10,808 nucleotides of DNA from an uncultured Clostridia bacterium (lineage in GTDB: Bacteria > Bacillota > Clostridia > Lachnospirales > Lachnospiraceae), in NCBI GenBank assembly GCA_937888895.1, contig CALASV010000150.1, forward strand, positions 1 through 10,808, in the 5' to 3' direction. A model generated the notes under the pieces. It ran no database searches and was not told where the DNA came from. It saw only the letters and a program-made list of their open reading frames with translations. Positions 1 to 7,302 of the stretch are shown here, in pieces. Both the position numbers and the translations under genes were made by a program. Every line of letters starts with the position of its first letter. Within the stretch, counting starts at the first letter, position 1.

Positions 1-469
1 ACCAATCAGCATAAAAATCTACCAATACTGGTTGTTTTGAATTTAAAACTTCTTTTTCAAAAACATATTGCAATTCTTCCACCTTTTTCTCTACATTATC
101 ATGTGTCAATAAATAATTTCTAATCTGATTAAAAGCTCTTACAGAAAACATATTATATTCATTCTGACGGTCTACCAAAGGTCGAATATTAAAATAAATT
201 AACTTTTTAACTATTTTTTTAATTTTTCCTTTAACTCCTGTTTCTTTACTAACATCAACTTCTGGGTCAATCCAAAAATGTGCATTCACTTCTGTTAACT
301 GTCGAATAAATTCTTCTCGATTATATGGTTCTACATACTGCAAACTTTCCTTATTTACAATTGCTCCCATTTCATCAAAATCTAAAATCTCTTCTTCCAT
401 TTTCTTTGCTTTTGCCTGTATTTTTAACTCTTTCATAATTTCCTTCACATTTACTTCGTTCTTTTCCAC
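1..469 (-). CDS. Polysaccharide-locus protein with N-terminal helical region joined to a thioredoxin-like domain (partial, 3' end off window)
   Basis: This minus-strand frame is open for 156 codons and runs off the left edge. The start is a GTG with a strong GGAGG eight bases upstream that sits next to the stop of the preceding ATPase gene; the only nearby ATG is followed at once by TAA, so GTG is the credible start. Residues 1-45 are charged and helical (VNVKEIMKELK). Residues 48-120 (for example HFWIDPEVD, KIKKIVKKLIYF, IRPLVDRQNEYN) resemble the leader region that I associate with methyltransferases or glycosyltransferases of ABC-exported polysaccharide loci. Instead of continuing into a methyltransferase, residues 134-156 read YVFEKEVLNSKQPVLVDFYA then DW, the classic thioredoxin beta strand just before the CGPC active site; the next codon starts with T, as Cys requires. 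The gene follows the ABC transporter by 13 bases and is the sixth of the operon. The active site and the remaining domains cannot be seen. Function is uncertain. Confidence 0.75.
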   Translation of the reverse strand, partial: MEKNEVNVKEIMKELKIQAKAKKMEEEILDFDEMGAIVNKESLQYVEPYNREEFIRQLTEVNAHFWIDPEVDVSKETGVKGKIKKIVKKLIYFNIRPLVDRQNEYNMFSVRAFNQIRNYLLTHDNVEKKVEELQYVFEKEVLNSKQPVLVDFYADW

Positions 470-482
470 TTTACATTCCTCC

Positions 483-1223
483 CTATTTGTGATTCATATA
501 TTCTATATATTTTTCATGTACTTCTTGTGGTTTTCCTTCTAATTCAATTAATCCATTCTTTAACCAATAGCTTCTTTCACAAATTTCTTCTATTTGCCCT
601 AAAGAATGTGATACAATTACAATCGTTGTTCCATCTCTTTTTATCTGTTTTAAACGCTCAAAACATTTTGCTTGAAATGCAGCATCTCCCACTCCTAGAA
701 TTTCATCAATTAGTAATACTTCTGCATCTACATTAATGGCTACAGCAAAAGCTAATCTCATATACATACCAGAAGAATATGTTCTCACAGGATTATCCAT
801 AAATTCATCCAATTCTGAAAAATCAATAATATCCTGCAATCTTTTATCAATTTCTTTTCTACTTAATCCAAAAATAGAAGCATTCGTGTAAATATTCTCT
901 TTTCCACTCATATCTGGATGAAAACCTGCTCCTAATTCAATTAAACTAGAAATTCTTCCTTTTACTTCAATCTCACCACTATCTGGATATATAATTTTGG
1001 TTAATAACTTTAATAATGTACTTTTTCCACAACCATTTTCTCCAATCAAACCTATTGCTTCTCCTCGTTTTACTTCTAGAGAAATTCCTTTTAACACTTG
1101 TCTTTTTTCATAAAAATTTCTATTTCGAAAAAGCAATTTTTCTTTTAAACTTTGTCCTTTGTCATAATACACTCTAAAACTTTTTTCAATATTTCGAACT
1201 TTTATTGCATTGATATCCTGCAT
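483..1223 (-). CDS. Polysaccharide ABC transporter ATP-binding protein (Wzt/TagH-like)
   Basis: This is the nucleotide-binding subunit that powers export of a lipid-linked glycan with the permease encoded just upstream. The 246 residues hold a full ABC domain: Walker A GENGCGKST at 61-69, signature SSGMYMRLAFA at 150-160, Walker B with LIDE at 171-174 followed by the GVGD D-loop, and switch histidine H206 in IVIVSHS. The text SLIELGAGFHPDMSGKENIY (92-111) after the Q-loop region is typical of the Wzt/TagH/KpsT group. The protein ends shortly after the ABC domain, so it lacks the C-terminal glycan-binding domain of long Wzt proteins such as those of E. coli O8/O9a; export would not depend on that domain recognising a chain terminus. 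The start ATG overlaps the permease stop as TAATG, with GGAGG eight bases upstream, so the two subunits are translationally coupled. Subfamily assignment is moderately sure, the ABC function very sure. Confidence 0.95.
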   Translation of the reverse strand: MQDINAIKVRNIEKSFRVYYDKGQSLKEKLLFRNRNFYEKRQVLKGISLEVKRGEAIGLIGENGCGKSTLLKLLTKIIYPDSGEIEVKGRISSLIELGAGFHPDMSGKENIYTNASIFGLSRKEIDKRLQDIIDFSELDEFMDNPVRTYSSGMYMRLAFAVAINVDAEVLLIDEILGVGDAAFQAKCFERLKQIKRDGTTIVIVSHSLGQIEEICERSYWLKNGLIELEGKPQEVHEKYIEYMNHK

Positions 1224-1999
1224 TACAATTCCTCCGCAAAACGCTTTTGCAATTCCTTAAAAACTATCTCACCAACTACTAATAATACAATTCCAAACAC
1301 GAAAGAATAAAATATCTCTATTACATTTGGAATCTTTCCATAATAAAAAATATCTCTATAAGCAATAATAATAGCTGACATTGGATTAATCTGAAAAATA
1401 AATTGAAATTCTTCTGGAATAGTATTTACTGGATACATTACAGGTGTTAAATACATCCATGCCATAGAAAAAATACCAAGAATATGTTCTAAATCACGAA
1501 AATATACAGTAATAGAAGATACTAATAAAGCAATTCCTAAAGACAAAATATATTCTGTACATAATACAATTGGTAAACAACAAATAGCTAAAAAATTAAT
1601 CCTTTGTCCTGATAAAAATACTACTAACATTACTACAATAAAAGAATACAACATATTCATAAAACAACTACTAACATAAGCTACTGGAATAACTTCTCTT
1701 GGAAAATAAATTTTCTTCACTAAATCTTTTTGATTTAAAATAGAAGCTGCTCCTCCTGTTAAAGAACTAGAGAAAAAAATCCAAGGTATCAAAGCAACAA
1801 ATAAAAATAAATAATATTTGTCAATACCAGCTTTCAAAAAAGTTGAAAACACAATTGTATAAATCAACAATTGTAAAAGAGGATTAATAAATGTCCATAA
1901 AAACCCTAATACCGAACCTTTATAACGTCCTCTCAAATCTTTTCGTACTAAACTATATATCATTTGCCTATATTCATATAAATTCTTCACTAACTGCAT
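1223..1999 (-). CDS. Polysaccharide ABC transporter permease, ABC-2 type (Wzm/TagG-like)
   Basis: This is the integral membrane subunit of the exporter, forming the channel for the lipid-linked polysaccharide. It has 258 residues, the usual size for Wzm/TagG. The amphipathic N-terminus with LVRKDLRGRYKGSVLGFLW (residues 17-35) is the hallmark of this family. Hydrophobic segments lie at about 30-51, 62-82, 103-129, 137-163, 170-190 and 228-248, giving six predicted membrane spans. The IPEEF...INPMS stretch near 194-208 matches the conserved loop of ABC-2 exporters. The start ATG lies five bases after the stop of the upstream glycosyltransferase, and its Shine-Dalgarno (AGTAGG) overlaps that stop codon. 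The ATPase gene follows with a one-base overlap. The substrate is probably a mannose-containing glycan, judging from the adjacent ManC gene, but teichoic-acid-like or other polymers cannot be excluded. Confidence 0.93.
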   Translation of the reverse strand: MQLVKNLYEYRQMIYSLVRKDLRGRYKGSVLGFLWTFINPLLQLLIYTIVFSTFLKAGIDKYYLFLFVALIPWIFFSSSLTGGAASILNQKDLVKKIYFPREVIPVAYVSSCFMNMLYSFIVVMLVVFLSGQRINFLAICCLPIVLCTEYILSLGIALLVSSITVYFRDLEHILGIFSMAWMYLTPVMYPVNTIPEEFQFIFQINPMSAIIIAYRDIFYYGKIPNVIEIFYSFVFGIVLLVVGEIVFKELQKRFAEEL

Positions 2000-2004
2000 T
2001 CTTT

Positions 2005-3177
2005 TTACCTACTTCTACTCGTTTTTCTATCTATCAAATCTTCATAAATAATATATAATTTCTTTACTGCATTTTCCCATGTATATGATTTCACTAATTC
2101 CAACCCTCGTTCACTATACTTGCTTCGTAATTCCTCTGATACATATAATAAATACATTTGTTTTGATATTTCCCATACATTTTGAGGATTTACTACTATT
2201 GCAGCATCTTTTACAATCTCTTTTAAAGAAGAACTATTGGATGTTAACACAGGGGTTCCACATGCCATTGCTTCAATTACTGGCATACCAAATCCTTCAT
2301 ACAATGACAAAAAACAAAATGCTATTGCACCACTCATTAAAGTTGGCACATCGTTATCTTCAATATACCCTGTAAATACAATGTTATTTTTCAAATCAAG
2401 TTCTTCTACCTTTTGAAAGATTTCATCATACATCCAACCTTTTCCACCTGCTAAAACAAGATATGGAAAGTTTTGATTTTCTTTTCTTGCCTTAGCATAC
2501 GCTTCCATCAATCGTACTAAATTCTTTCTTGGCTCTAATGTTCCCAAATACAGAAAATATTCTCCAAAAACCCTATATTTTTTCTTAATAGTTTCTATCT
2601 TTTGCTTGTCTTTCTCTGGATAAAATCTTTTAAAATCCACTCCATTTGGAACTACGGATATTTTATCTTTTGATACTCCATAAAATCGTATGATTTCCTG
2701 TTTACTAAATTCAGAAACAGTAATAATATGGTCTGCCCTATAAATACTTCTTTTTATAATGGCTTTCAAAAAAAACAATGTTTTTTTTCGTACTGTTTCT
2801 GGAAATACTCGAAATGCCATATCATGAATGGTTACTACTTTTTTTCCTTTTACGAATGGTGGTACATAGTAATTAAAGAAATGTGTAATTTGCTTCTCCT
2901 CATGAAAAAATAGTTGATGTGGTATAGGTAAAAATACACTAATCATTCTATATAAACTTCCCGAAAACCATTTACATGAAACAAATTGTGTATTGTGTTT
3001 TTTATATTTTCGCAAAGTTTTCTTTTTGCTTTCATGATTTCTTAAACTGAAATATTCCAACCTATATTGATTTTGTGGGTACTGTTCTAATAATGTTTTT
3101 ACAAGTCCATCCTCATGAAATCCAACACCTGATTTTGTTCCATCTAATAATGGTTGTGCATCAAACGCTATTTTCAT
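2005..3177 (-). CDS. Glycosyltransferase family 4 (GT-B fold), probable mannosyltransferase
   Basis: This 390-residue cytoplasmic enzyme would transfer a sugar from a nucleotide donor to the growing glycan. The N-terminus MKIAFDAQPLLDGTKSGVG holds the glycine-containing acceptor-side loop of GT4 enzymes, and THFFNYYVPP and KVVTIHDMAF (98-122) match the mannosyltransferase-like subset (WbdB/WbaZ style). The C-terminal Rossmann half has YLGTLEPRKNL (210-220), VLAGGKGW (241-248), FTGYIEDND (268-276) and the retaining-enzyme EX7E motif, E294 and E302, inside YEGFGMPVIEAMACGTPV. Length is normal for the family. GGAAG six bases before the ATG supports the start. It lies 27 bases after manC and five bases before the permease gene. 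GDP-mannose is a likely donor given the neighbour ManC, but the sugar and linkage cannot be read from sequence. Confidence 0.92.
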   Translation of the reverse strand: MKIAFDAQPLLDGTKSGVGFHEDGLVKTLLEQYPQNQYRLEYFSLRNHESKKKTLRKYKKHNTQFVSCKWFSGSLYRMISVFLPIPHQLFFHEEKQITHFFNYYVPPFVKGKKVVTIHDMAFRVFPETVRKKTLFFLKAIIKRSIYRADHIITVSEFSKQEIIRFYGVSKDKISVVPNGVDFKRFYPEKDKQKIETIKKKYRVFGEYFLYLGTLEPRKNLVRLMEAYAKARKENQNFPYLVLAGGKGWMYDEIFQKVEELDLKNNIVFTGYIEDNDVPTLMSGAIAFCFLSLYEGFGMPVIEAMACGTPVLTSNSSSLKEIVKDAAIVVNPQNVWEISKQMYLLYVSEELRSKYSERGLELVKSYTWENAVKKLYIIYEDLIDRKTSRSR

Positions 3178-3204
3178 TTTTTACTTCCACACTTTCTTAT
3201 GTAA

Positions 3205-4275
3205 TTACACATAATTATCTCTATTACAAATCTTCAAATTTTCTAATACTTTCTTAATATCGCCTGTCGATTTTTTTTCACAAATTAAAATAGCATCTTC
3301 TGAATCTACAATTACTAAATCTTCTAATCCAATCGTTGCGATTAACTTTTGAGAACCTTCAATAATACAATTTTTTGAATTTACTGTAATAACATTTCCT
3401 CTTACTACATTTCCAAATTCATTTGTAGCTCGAATCCGTTGTACTGCTAACCAAGAACCTACATCATCCCATCCAAAAGCACCTGGAATGGTGTAAATAT
3501 CATTTGCTTTTTCCATAATTCCATAATCAATCGATTCCGAACGAAATGCATAAAATTCTTTTTCTAACATAGTTTCTTGATGTTCTGTTCCAATACTCTC
3601 TCTAATTCGAAGTAATCCTTCATAAATATCTGGCATAAATTTTTCTATATTATTTAAAATGGAAGATACTTTCCATATAAACATTCCACTATTCCAAAGA
3701 TATTGCTTGGTTTCTATATATTGCTTTGCTAATTCCACCGTTGGTTTTTCTACAAAGCAATCTACAGCAAATGCTTTTCCTTTTGAAATAGAAGAATTAA
3801 ATTTTATATACCCATATCCTGTTTCTGGATAATTGGGTGTAATTCCAATCGTTACTAAATTTTTATTTTCTTTTGCAATCTCACAAGCTTCTTTTAATGT
3901 ATTGATAAACATACTTGTATATTTAATTAAATGGTCGGATGGCATTACCATCATCAAAGCATCTTCATACTTTTTTGAAATATGTATTGCACCAAGACCA
4001 ATACAAGGAGCTGTATTTCTTCCAATCGGTTCACATAAAATATTTTCTTCAGGAAGATTTGGAAGTTGTTCCATTACTAATTCCTTATAATCCTTATTTG
4101 TTGCTATAAAAATATCATGAATATCCACTAAAGGAAGGATTCTTTCTACCGTCAATTGAAGCATTGTTTTCCTATCTTCTGTTAACGATAAAAACTGCTT
4201 TGGAAACTTTTTTCTACTTCTTGGCCAAAATCGTTCGCCTCTCCCACCTGCCATAATTAATGCTGTTATCTTCAT
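3205..4275 (-). CDS. manC: Mannose-1-phosphate guanylyltransferase (GDP-mannose pyrophosphorylase)
   Basis: The enzyme makes GDP-mannose and pyrophosphate from mannose-1-phosphate and GTP, supplying the activated sugar for the glycosyltransferases on both sides. From the chosen start it has 356 residues. Motifs: the nucleotidyltransferase signature MAGGRGERFWPRS (8-20) followed by KKFPKQF (22-28); MPSDHLI (111-117) with the metal-binding Asp; ETGYGYI (151-157); FVEKP (174-178); WNSGMF (194-199); and GWDDVGSW (268-275). It stops at the end of the transferase and short helix region and has no phosphomannose isomerase domain, so it is the monofunctional form. An upstream TTG at 4290 is in frame, but the ATG at 4275 has GAGGAG seven bases before it and is preferred; that Shine-Dalgarno overlaps the stop of the previous gene. 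No phosphomannomutase or isomerase gene is in the window, so mannose-1-phosphate must come from elsewhere. Confidence 0.95.
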   Translation of the reverse strand: MKITALIMAGGRGERFWPRSRKKFPKQFLSLTEDRKTMLQLTVERILPLVDIHDIFIATNKDYKELVMEQLPNLPEENILCEPIGRNTAPCIGLGAIHISKKYEDALMMVMPSDHLIKYTSMFINTLKEACEIAKENKNLVTIGITPNYPETGYGYIKFNSSISKGKAFAVDCFVEKPTVELAKQYIETKQYLWNSGMFIWKVSSILNNIEKFMPDIYEGLLRIRESIGTEHQETMLEKEFYAFRSESIDYGIMEKANDIYTIPGAFGWDDVGSWLAVQRIRATNEFGNVVRGNVITVNSKNCIIEGSQKLIATIGLEDLVIVDSEDAILICEKKSTGDIKKVLENLKICNRDNYV

Positions 4276-4279
4276 TTTT

Positions 4280-5428
4280 TTACTCCTCAACTAATTTCGT
4301 ATATACCTTCCATACTCGTTCTAACATAGTTTCCAAACGATACTCTGTTTTCATCCGTTCTCTTGCTTTTCTTCCCATTTGAAGTCGTTCTTCCTCATGC
4401 TCTACCATCCATTGCATCGCTTTTGTTAATTCTTCTATATTTTCAGGTGGTATTGTAATGCCTGTTTCTCCATGAATACTTACATAAGGTACACCACTTG
4501 GCAAATTTGTATTAATAATTGGTTTTCCGAAACTCATAGCTTCAATTTGTACTAATCCAAATGCTTCACTTTTCGCTATCGAAGGTAAAACAAAAACATC
4601 GCATTTTGCAAACTCTTGATATAATTGTTCCTCTGAAATTGCACCATAAAAACTTACTTTATGCTCTATTCCTAATTCTTTTGCTAATTCTTTACATTTC
4701 TTTTCTAACTTACCTGTACCAACAATAACAAGTTCTGCATTCTCTATCGAAACAAAAGATTCCAAAAGGAAATCACACCCTTTATAGTACACAAGCCTCC
4801 CTACAAATAAAAAACGAACAAGCTTTGAATTATTTTTAATACTACTTGTTGTTTCTATATAACTATCTGCTGCTTCCTCTATTTTTTTATCCACACCAAA
4901 TGGTATTACTACACATTTTTCTTTAAACTGTTTTAAATATGTAGAATGCTCTATTTGTCCTTGCGTTGCAACAATAATGGCATCTGCTCGTTTTAACATC
5001 CGAAACATAATTGGCTTATAAAAATACATTAGCTTTTTTTGTCTCACAATATCACTATGCCACCATAAAACTATTTTCCCTTGAAATCCTGATAATAAAC
5101 AAGCAATATCTCCAATAGGAAAAGGCATATGCAACTGAATAATATCTAATTCTTTACACATTCTTCTCAAAACATAAATCAATCCTATTGGAATTGGTAA
5201 ACTTCCCCATTGAATCAGTTTAGGAAGCCTCGTTATTGTTATCCTATTCATTGTTTCTTGTTTATAATGAATATCTTCGGAACAAACTAATACATTCATT
5301 TCTGTTTCTTTGCTTAATCCTTCTGCTATCTGCTGAACAATATGTTCAATACCACCAATTGCTGGATAATATCTCTTATTTAGTTGAAGTACTCTCAACC
5401 TCTTTTCCGTTTTTGGTTCTAAGTCCAT
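4280..5428 (-). CDS. Glycosyltransferase family 4 (GT-B fold), first gene of the polysaccharide operon
   Basis: A 382-residue retaining GT-B glycosyltransferase, cytoplasmic or membrane-associated. The N-terminal text RVLQLNKRYYPAIGGIEHIV carries the GGIE acceptor loop of GT4 enzymes. IVLWWHSDIVRQKK and RADAIIVAT in the first half, and VRFLFVGRLVYYKGCDFLLE, IVGTG and FYGAISEEQLY in the second half, are family landmarks. The EX7E motif is in SEAFGLVQIEAMSFGKPI. This variant resembles enzymes annotated as mannosyl- or rhamnosyltransferases in O-antigen loci; the exact sugar is unknown. An in-frame GTG lies nine bases further upstream, but ATG at 5428 has AGGTG six to seven bases before it, and the GTG is itself part of that Shine-Dalgarno, so ATG is preferred. 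Four bases separate its stop from the manC ATG. It is the first gene after a 355-base intergenic region, so the operon promoter should lie there. Confidence 0.92.
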   Translation of the reverse strand: MDLEPKTEKRLRVLQLNKRYYPAIGGIEHIVQQIAEGLSKETEMNVLVCSEDIHYKQETMNRITITRLPKLIQWGSLPIPIGLIYVLRRMCKELDIIQLHMPFPIGDIACLLSGFQGKIVLWWHSDIVRQKKLMYFYKPIMFRMLKRADAIIVATQGQIEHSTYLKQFKEKCVVIPFGVDKKIEEAADSYIETTSSIKNNSKLVRFLFVGRLVYYKGCDFLLESFVSIENAELVIVGTGKLEKKCKELAKELGIEHKVSFYGAISEEQLYQEFAKCDVFVLPSIAKSEAFGLVQIEAMSFGKPIINTNLPSGVPYVSIHGETGITIPPENIEELTKAMQWMVEHEEERLQMGRKARERMKTEYRLETMLERVWKVYTKLVEE

Positions 5429-5454
5429 AAATCGCACCTAATAAAACATTGTTT

Positions 5455-5484
5455 TTTATACAACTCTCAGCACAACTAAGCCAA
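5455..5484 (-). promoter_or_regulatory. Weak candidate sigma-A promoter for the polysaccharide operon
   Basis: Read on the minus strand, TTGGCT at 5484-5479 and TATAAA at 5460-5455 are separated by 18 bases, placing a start near 5448 and a leader of about 20 bases before the first glycosyltransferase ATG. The -35 is only partly consensus and AT-rich DNA yields such matches easily. It would overlap the 3' flank of the structured RNA described at 5498-5701. Read-through from the upstream gene is an equally possible source of transcription. Confidence 0.3.
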
Positions 5485-5497
5485 TTTGCTTTTCTTC

Positions 5498-5701
5498 GTC
5501 TATAACAAACTTGTCAGAGACGGGCGATGCTGTACCCAAAAGATAAAGTCTTATATAACAACTCGTCTAAAAACCTTGTCTTTTTATGTTGTTACCAACA
5601 CATTATTGTGTTACATTTTGAATGCAACTGCATTCTTACTGTTCACACATCAGCCAATATAGAATACTTTTTTCTTTATTCTCCATTAGCTGATATGTGA
5701 G
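5498..5701 (-). ncRNA. Chain of stem-loops downstream of the TnpB-like gene: candidate guide (omega-type) RNA scaffold
   Basis: The 355-base gap 5438-5792 has no convincing protein gene. Read on the minus strand it contains, in order: (1) a long hairpin, 5642-5701, of about 23 pairs around an A-rich loop; (2) a GAATGC/GCATTC hairpin, 5620-5635; (3) an AACACA/TGTGTT hairpin, 5597-5612; (4) GGGT/GCCC with an eight-base loop, 5522-5537; (5) a ten-pair stem, 5498-5521. In hairpins 1 and 5 the imperfect positions 5648/5695, 5655/5688, 5659/5684 and 5504/5515 are G-U on the minus strand but A-C on the plus strand, so the fold is an RNA of the minus strand. Short GC-rich patches stand out from the AT-rich surroundings. 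TnpB and its dead relatives use an RNA from the 3' side of their gene, which fits this place and strand. The 3' end, guide and any processing cannot be determined; a decayed transposon end is the main alternative. Confidence 0.5.
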
Positions 5702-5792
5702 CAATATTTTGGTAAATCTTTTACTTTGTTACTTTTCTATAACAAACAAATTCTTCTATTGATTTTTCCTTTATTACATTTAATTAAAATTG

Positions 5793-7034
5793 TTATGAGG
5801 AATAAAAGGTAAGAAAATTCTTCCCTATATTTCTTGCTGTATTTTCTGCCGTATTACCTTTATGACCATTCGGGCAAACAAATAATTTCCCACCATAATA
5901 TTTTTGTCCTGCTTTATGACCTTCGTTATATTTTTTGATTTTTGCTCCACATTCACTACAGCAATCAGAAATATGAATTGCTCGTACGGAAGTGACAACG
6001 ATTCCATCTACAAATGCTTTATATTTCAAATTTTTAATAATGGAACGTCCTAACCAACGATATTCATCTGTTTTCAAATATCGTTTTTCTCGAAAATCAA
6101 TACTTCCTTCATAATTTGGTACAACAATAATCTTGATATTTTTTTCTACGCAATAGTCGACTAACTGCCTACTAATACTATGAGAATAGTATGTATTTAA
6201 GTTGTGAATCTTTTCATAGAAACAAGCATTTTCCTTCTCTACATTTTCTTGCTGTTTTCCTCGGCTTTCTCTACTTTTTTGCAATTGTTGCTTTATGTGT
6301 TTTCTAGTATGTTCCTTTTGTTTTCCTCCTCGAAAGAATTTCTTTTCTAACACCGTTCCTTCTTTAGAGAAAATAACAGCAACAGCTAACACATCATAAT
6401 CTGGAAACGATATCGCACAAAACCGTTCTTCTGTTTTCATTCGTTCTTTTACAGTACGAATATCCGAAACTTCTACTGACACTGGAATATTCAAATAGGC
6501 ATTCTTCTTTTTTATCATTAAAACAGGAGAAAGTCGTTTTACTTCGTTTGGAAGTTCTCGTCCTGTAAATGGATAAGTTACCCACACCCATTTTTCTCCA
6601 TTAAATAGTTTTAAATCAATCGAAGTATCTGTAAAATTTTCATACATTCCTTTATACAAAGTCATCGCTGGATTTTGTACTTTTGTGTCTTCCTTTTGTT
6701 TTCTTGCAAGGTCAATCGCTGTATTAATCGCTGACCTACGGAAATAAAGTGGAATTTTAGGAAAATCGACAAGAGGATATTCGGGTGTTGTTCCTTTTGC
6801 TTTCATTTCCTTTGTTCCAATACATTTCGTTTCTAGCTCACGAAGTAAAAGAAAATCCGATAATTGTAACAGATGGTTTTCTTTTGACAATACAGAAAAG
6901 AAATGTTGTACTACCTGAGCATATAATTCTTTTGTTTGTTGTAACCAAGCGAAATGCCGGTCATACAATCGTACTTGATACGTTACAATAAAATGTCCTT
7001 TGTTTTCTTTCTGTTCCTGTCTCATATTCCCCAC
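5793..7034 (-). CDS. TnpB/Cas12-fold protein with degenerate RuvC site: probable nuclease-dead RNA-guided DNA-binding protein (TldR-like)
   Basis: The 413-residue protein has the C-terminal layout of TnpB: RuvC strand region (about 203-235), a basic helix (238-265), a second RuvC strand, WLGRSIIKNLKYKA (327-340), a zinc-binding loop and a last RuvC motif. The usual catalytic residues are missing. GID-like RuvC-I reads CAISFP with S209 for Asp; IVVE-like RuvC-II reads IIVVPNYE with P306 for Glu; the DxDxNAAxNI motif reads NTAENTARNI (394-403) with N394 and A396 for the aspartates. The zinc loop is C359-x2-C362 and C387-x3-H391 instead of four cysteines. The frame is intact, so this looks like selection for binding, not decay. 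Naturally inactive TnpB proteins (TldRs) act as RNA-guided repressors; that role here is inference. No TnpA, CRISPR array or Tn7-like gene is adjacent. The start is uncertain: GTG at 7034 lacks a clear Shine-Dalgarno, and ATG at 7025 has GGGGA too close. Confidence 0.8.
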   Translation of the reverse strand: MGNMRQEQKENKGHFIVTYQVRLYDRHFAWLQQTKELYAQVVQHFFSVLSKENHLLQLSDFLLLRELETKCIGTKEMKAKGTTPEYPLVDFPKIPLYFRRSAINTAIDLARKQKEDTKVQNPAMTLYKGMYENFTDTSIDLKLFNGEKWVWVTYPFTGRELPNEVKRLSPVLMIKKKNAYLNIPVSVEVSDIRTVKERMKTEERFCAISFPDYDVLAVAVIFSKEGTVLEKKFFRGGKQKEHTRKHIKQQLQKSRESRGKQQENVEKENACFYEKIHNLNTYYSHSISRQLVDYCVEKNIKIIVVPNYEGSIDFREKRYLKTDEYRWLGRSIIKNLKYKAFVDGIVVTSVRAIHISDCCSECGAKIKKYNEGHKAGQKYYGGKLFVCPNGHKGNTAENTARNIGKNFLTFYSS

Positions 7035-7182
7035 ATCTGTTCTAAAATTTACATAAAATTGTTTTTTGAGCCTATTTTTGTCTTACTTTTCTATAAATGT
7101 AACTTACTTTTTCATACATAAAATTACAGTTTCATGACAAAAACTACTTTATTTGAAGTAAAAAGACTCGTTTCGTACCCCA

Positions 7183-7219
7183 AAAATGTTACATTTTCTA
7201 ATAAAATGTAACATTTTTT
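7183..7219 (+). repeat. Left 37-bp inverted repeat (itself palindromic) of a putative invertible segment
   Basis: Two arms, AAAATGTTACATTTT and its complement, surround a five-base core CTAAT; with flanking A and T the palindrome is 16 perfect pairs. The reverse complement of the copy at 7345-7381 matches it at 36 of 37 positions. The asymmetric core gives the site a direction, and the two copies point in opposite directions. The arm-core-arm layout resembles tyrosine recombinase sites. Alternatives are an operator for a dimeric repressor or a weak AT-rich terminator. Confidence 0.85.
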
Positions 7220-7302
7220 GAAAGTGGCTTATTTACTGGGTTTTCTGACACTTTTTAACTCAAAAATAACGAAAAATAGCAAAAATTTATCATTTCTTGC
7301 TA

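Noticed and set aside
4276..4290. Longer manC start at TTG 4290
   Set aside because: The TTG overlaps the previous gene and its Shine-Dalgarno region; ATG at 4275 has GAGGAG at ideal distance and begins directly with the family's N-terminal strand.
5429..5437. Longer start of the first glycosyltransferase at GTG 5437
   Set aside because: The GTG is part of the AGGTG ribosome binding site that serves the ATG at 5428.
6394..6591. Overlapping minus-strand frame of 65 codons inside the TnpB-like gene
   Set aside because: It lies in another frame of a gene with clear domain signatures and has no family resemblance; other overlapping frames in the window were dropped for the same reason.
7022..7036. 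Four-codon leader ORF (ATG TGG GGA ATA TGA) overlapping the TnpB-like gene start
   Set aside because: It has no clear ribosome binding site and such short frames are common by chance; it only adds to the uncertainty of the true start.
7183..7219. Left palindrome as a rho-independent terminator
   Set aside because: It has a T-run on its right side, but the stem has only two G-C pairs in 15, and it matches the right copy closely as an inverted repeat, which the terminator reading does not explain. Kept as an alternative only.
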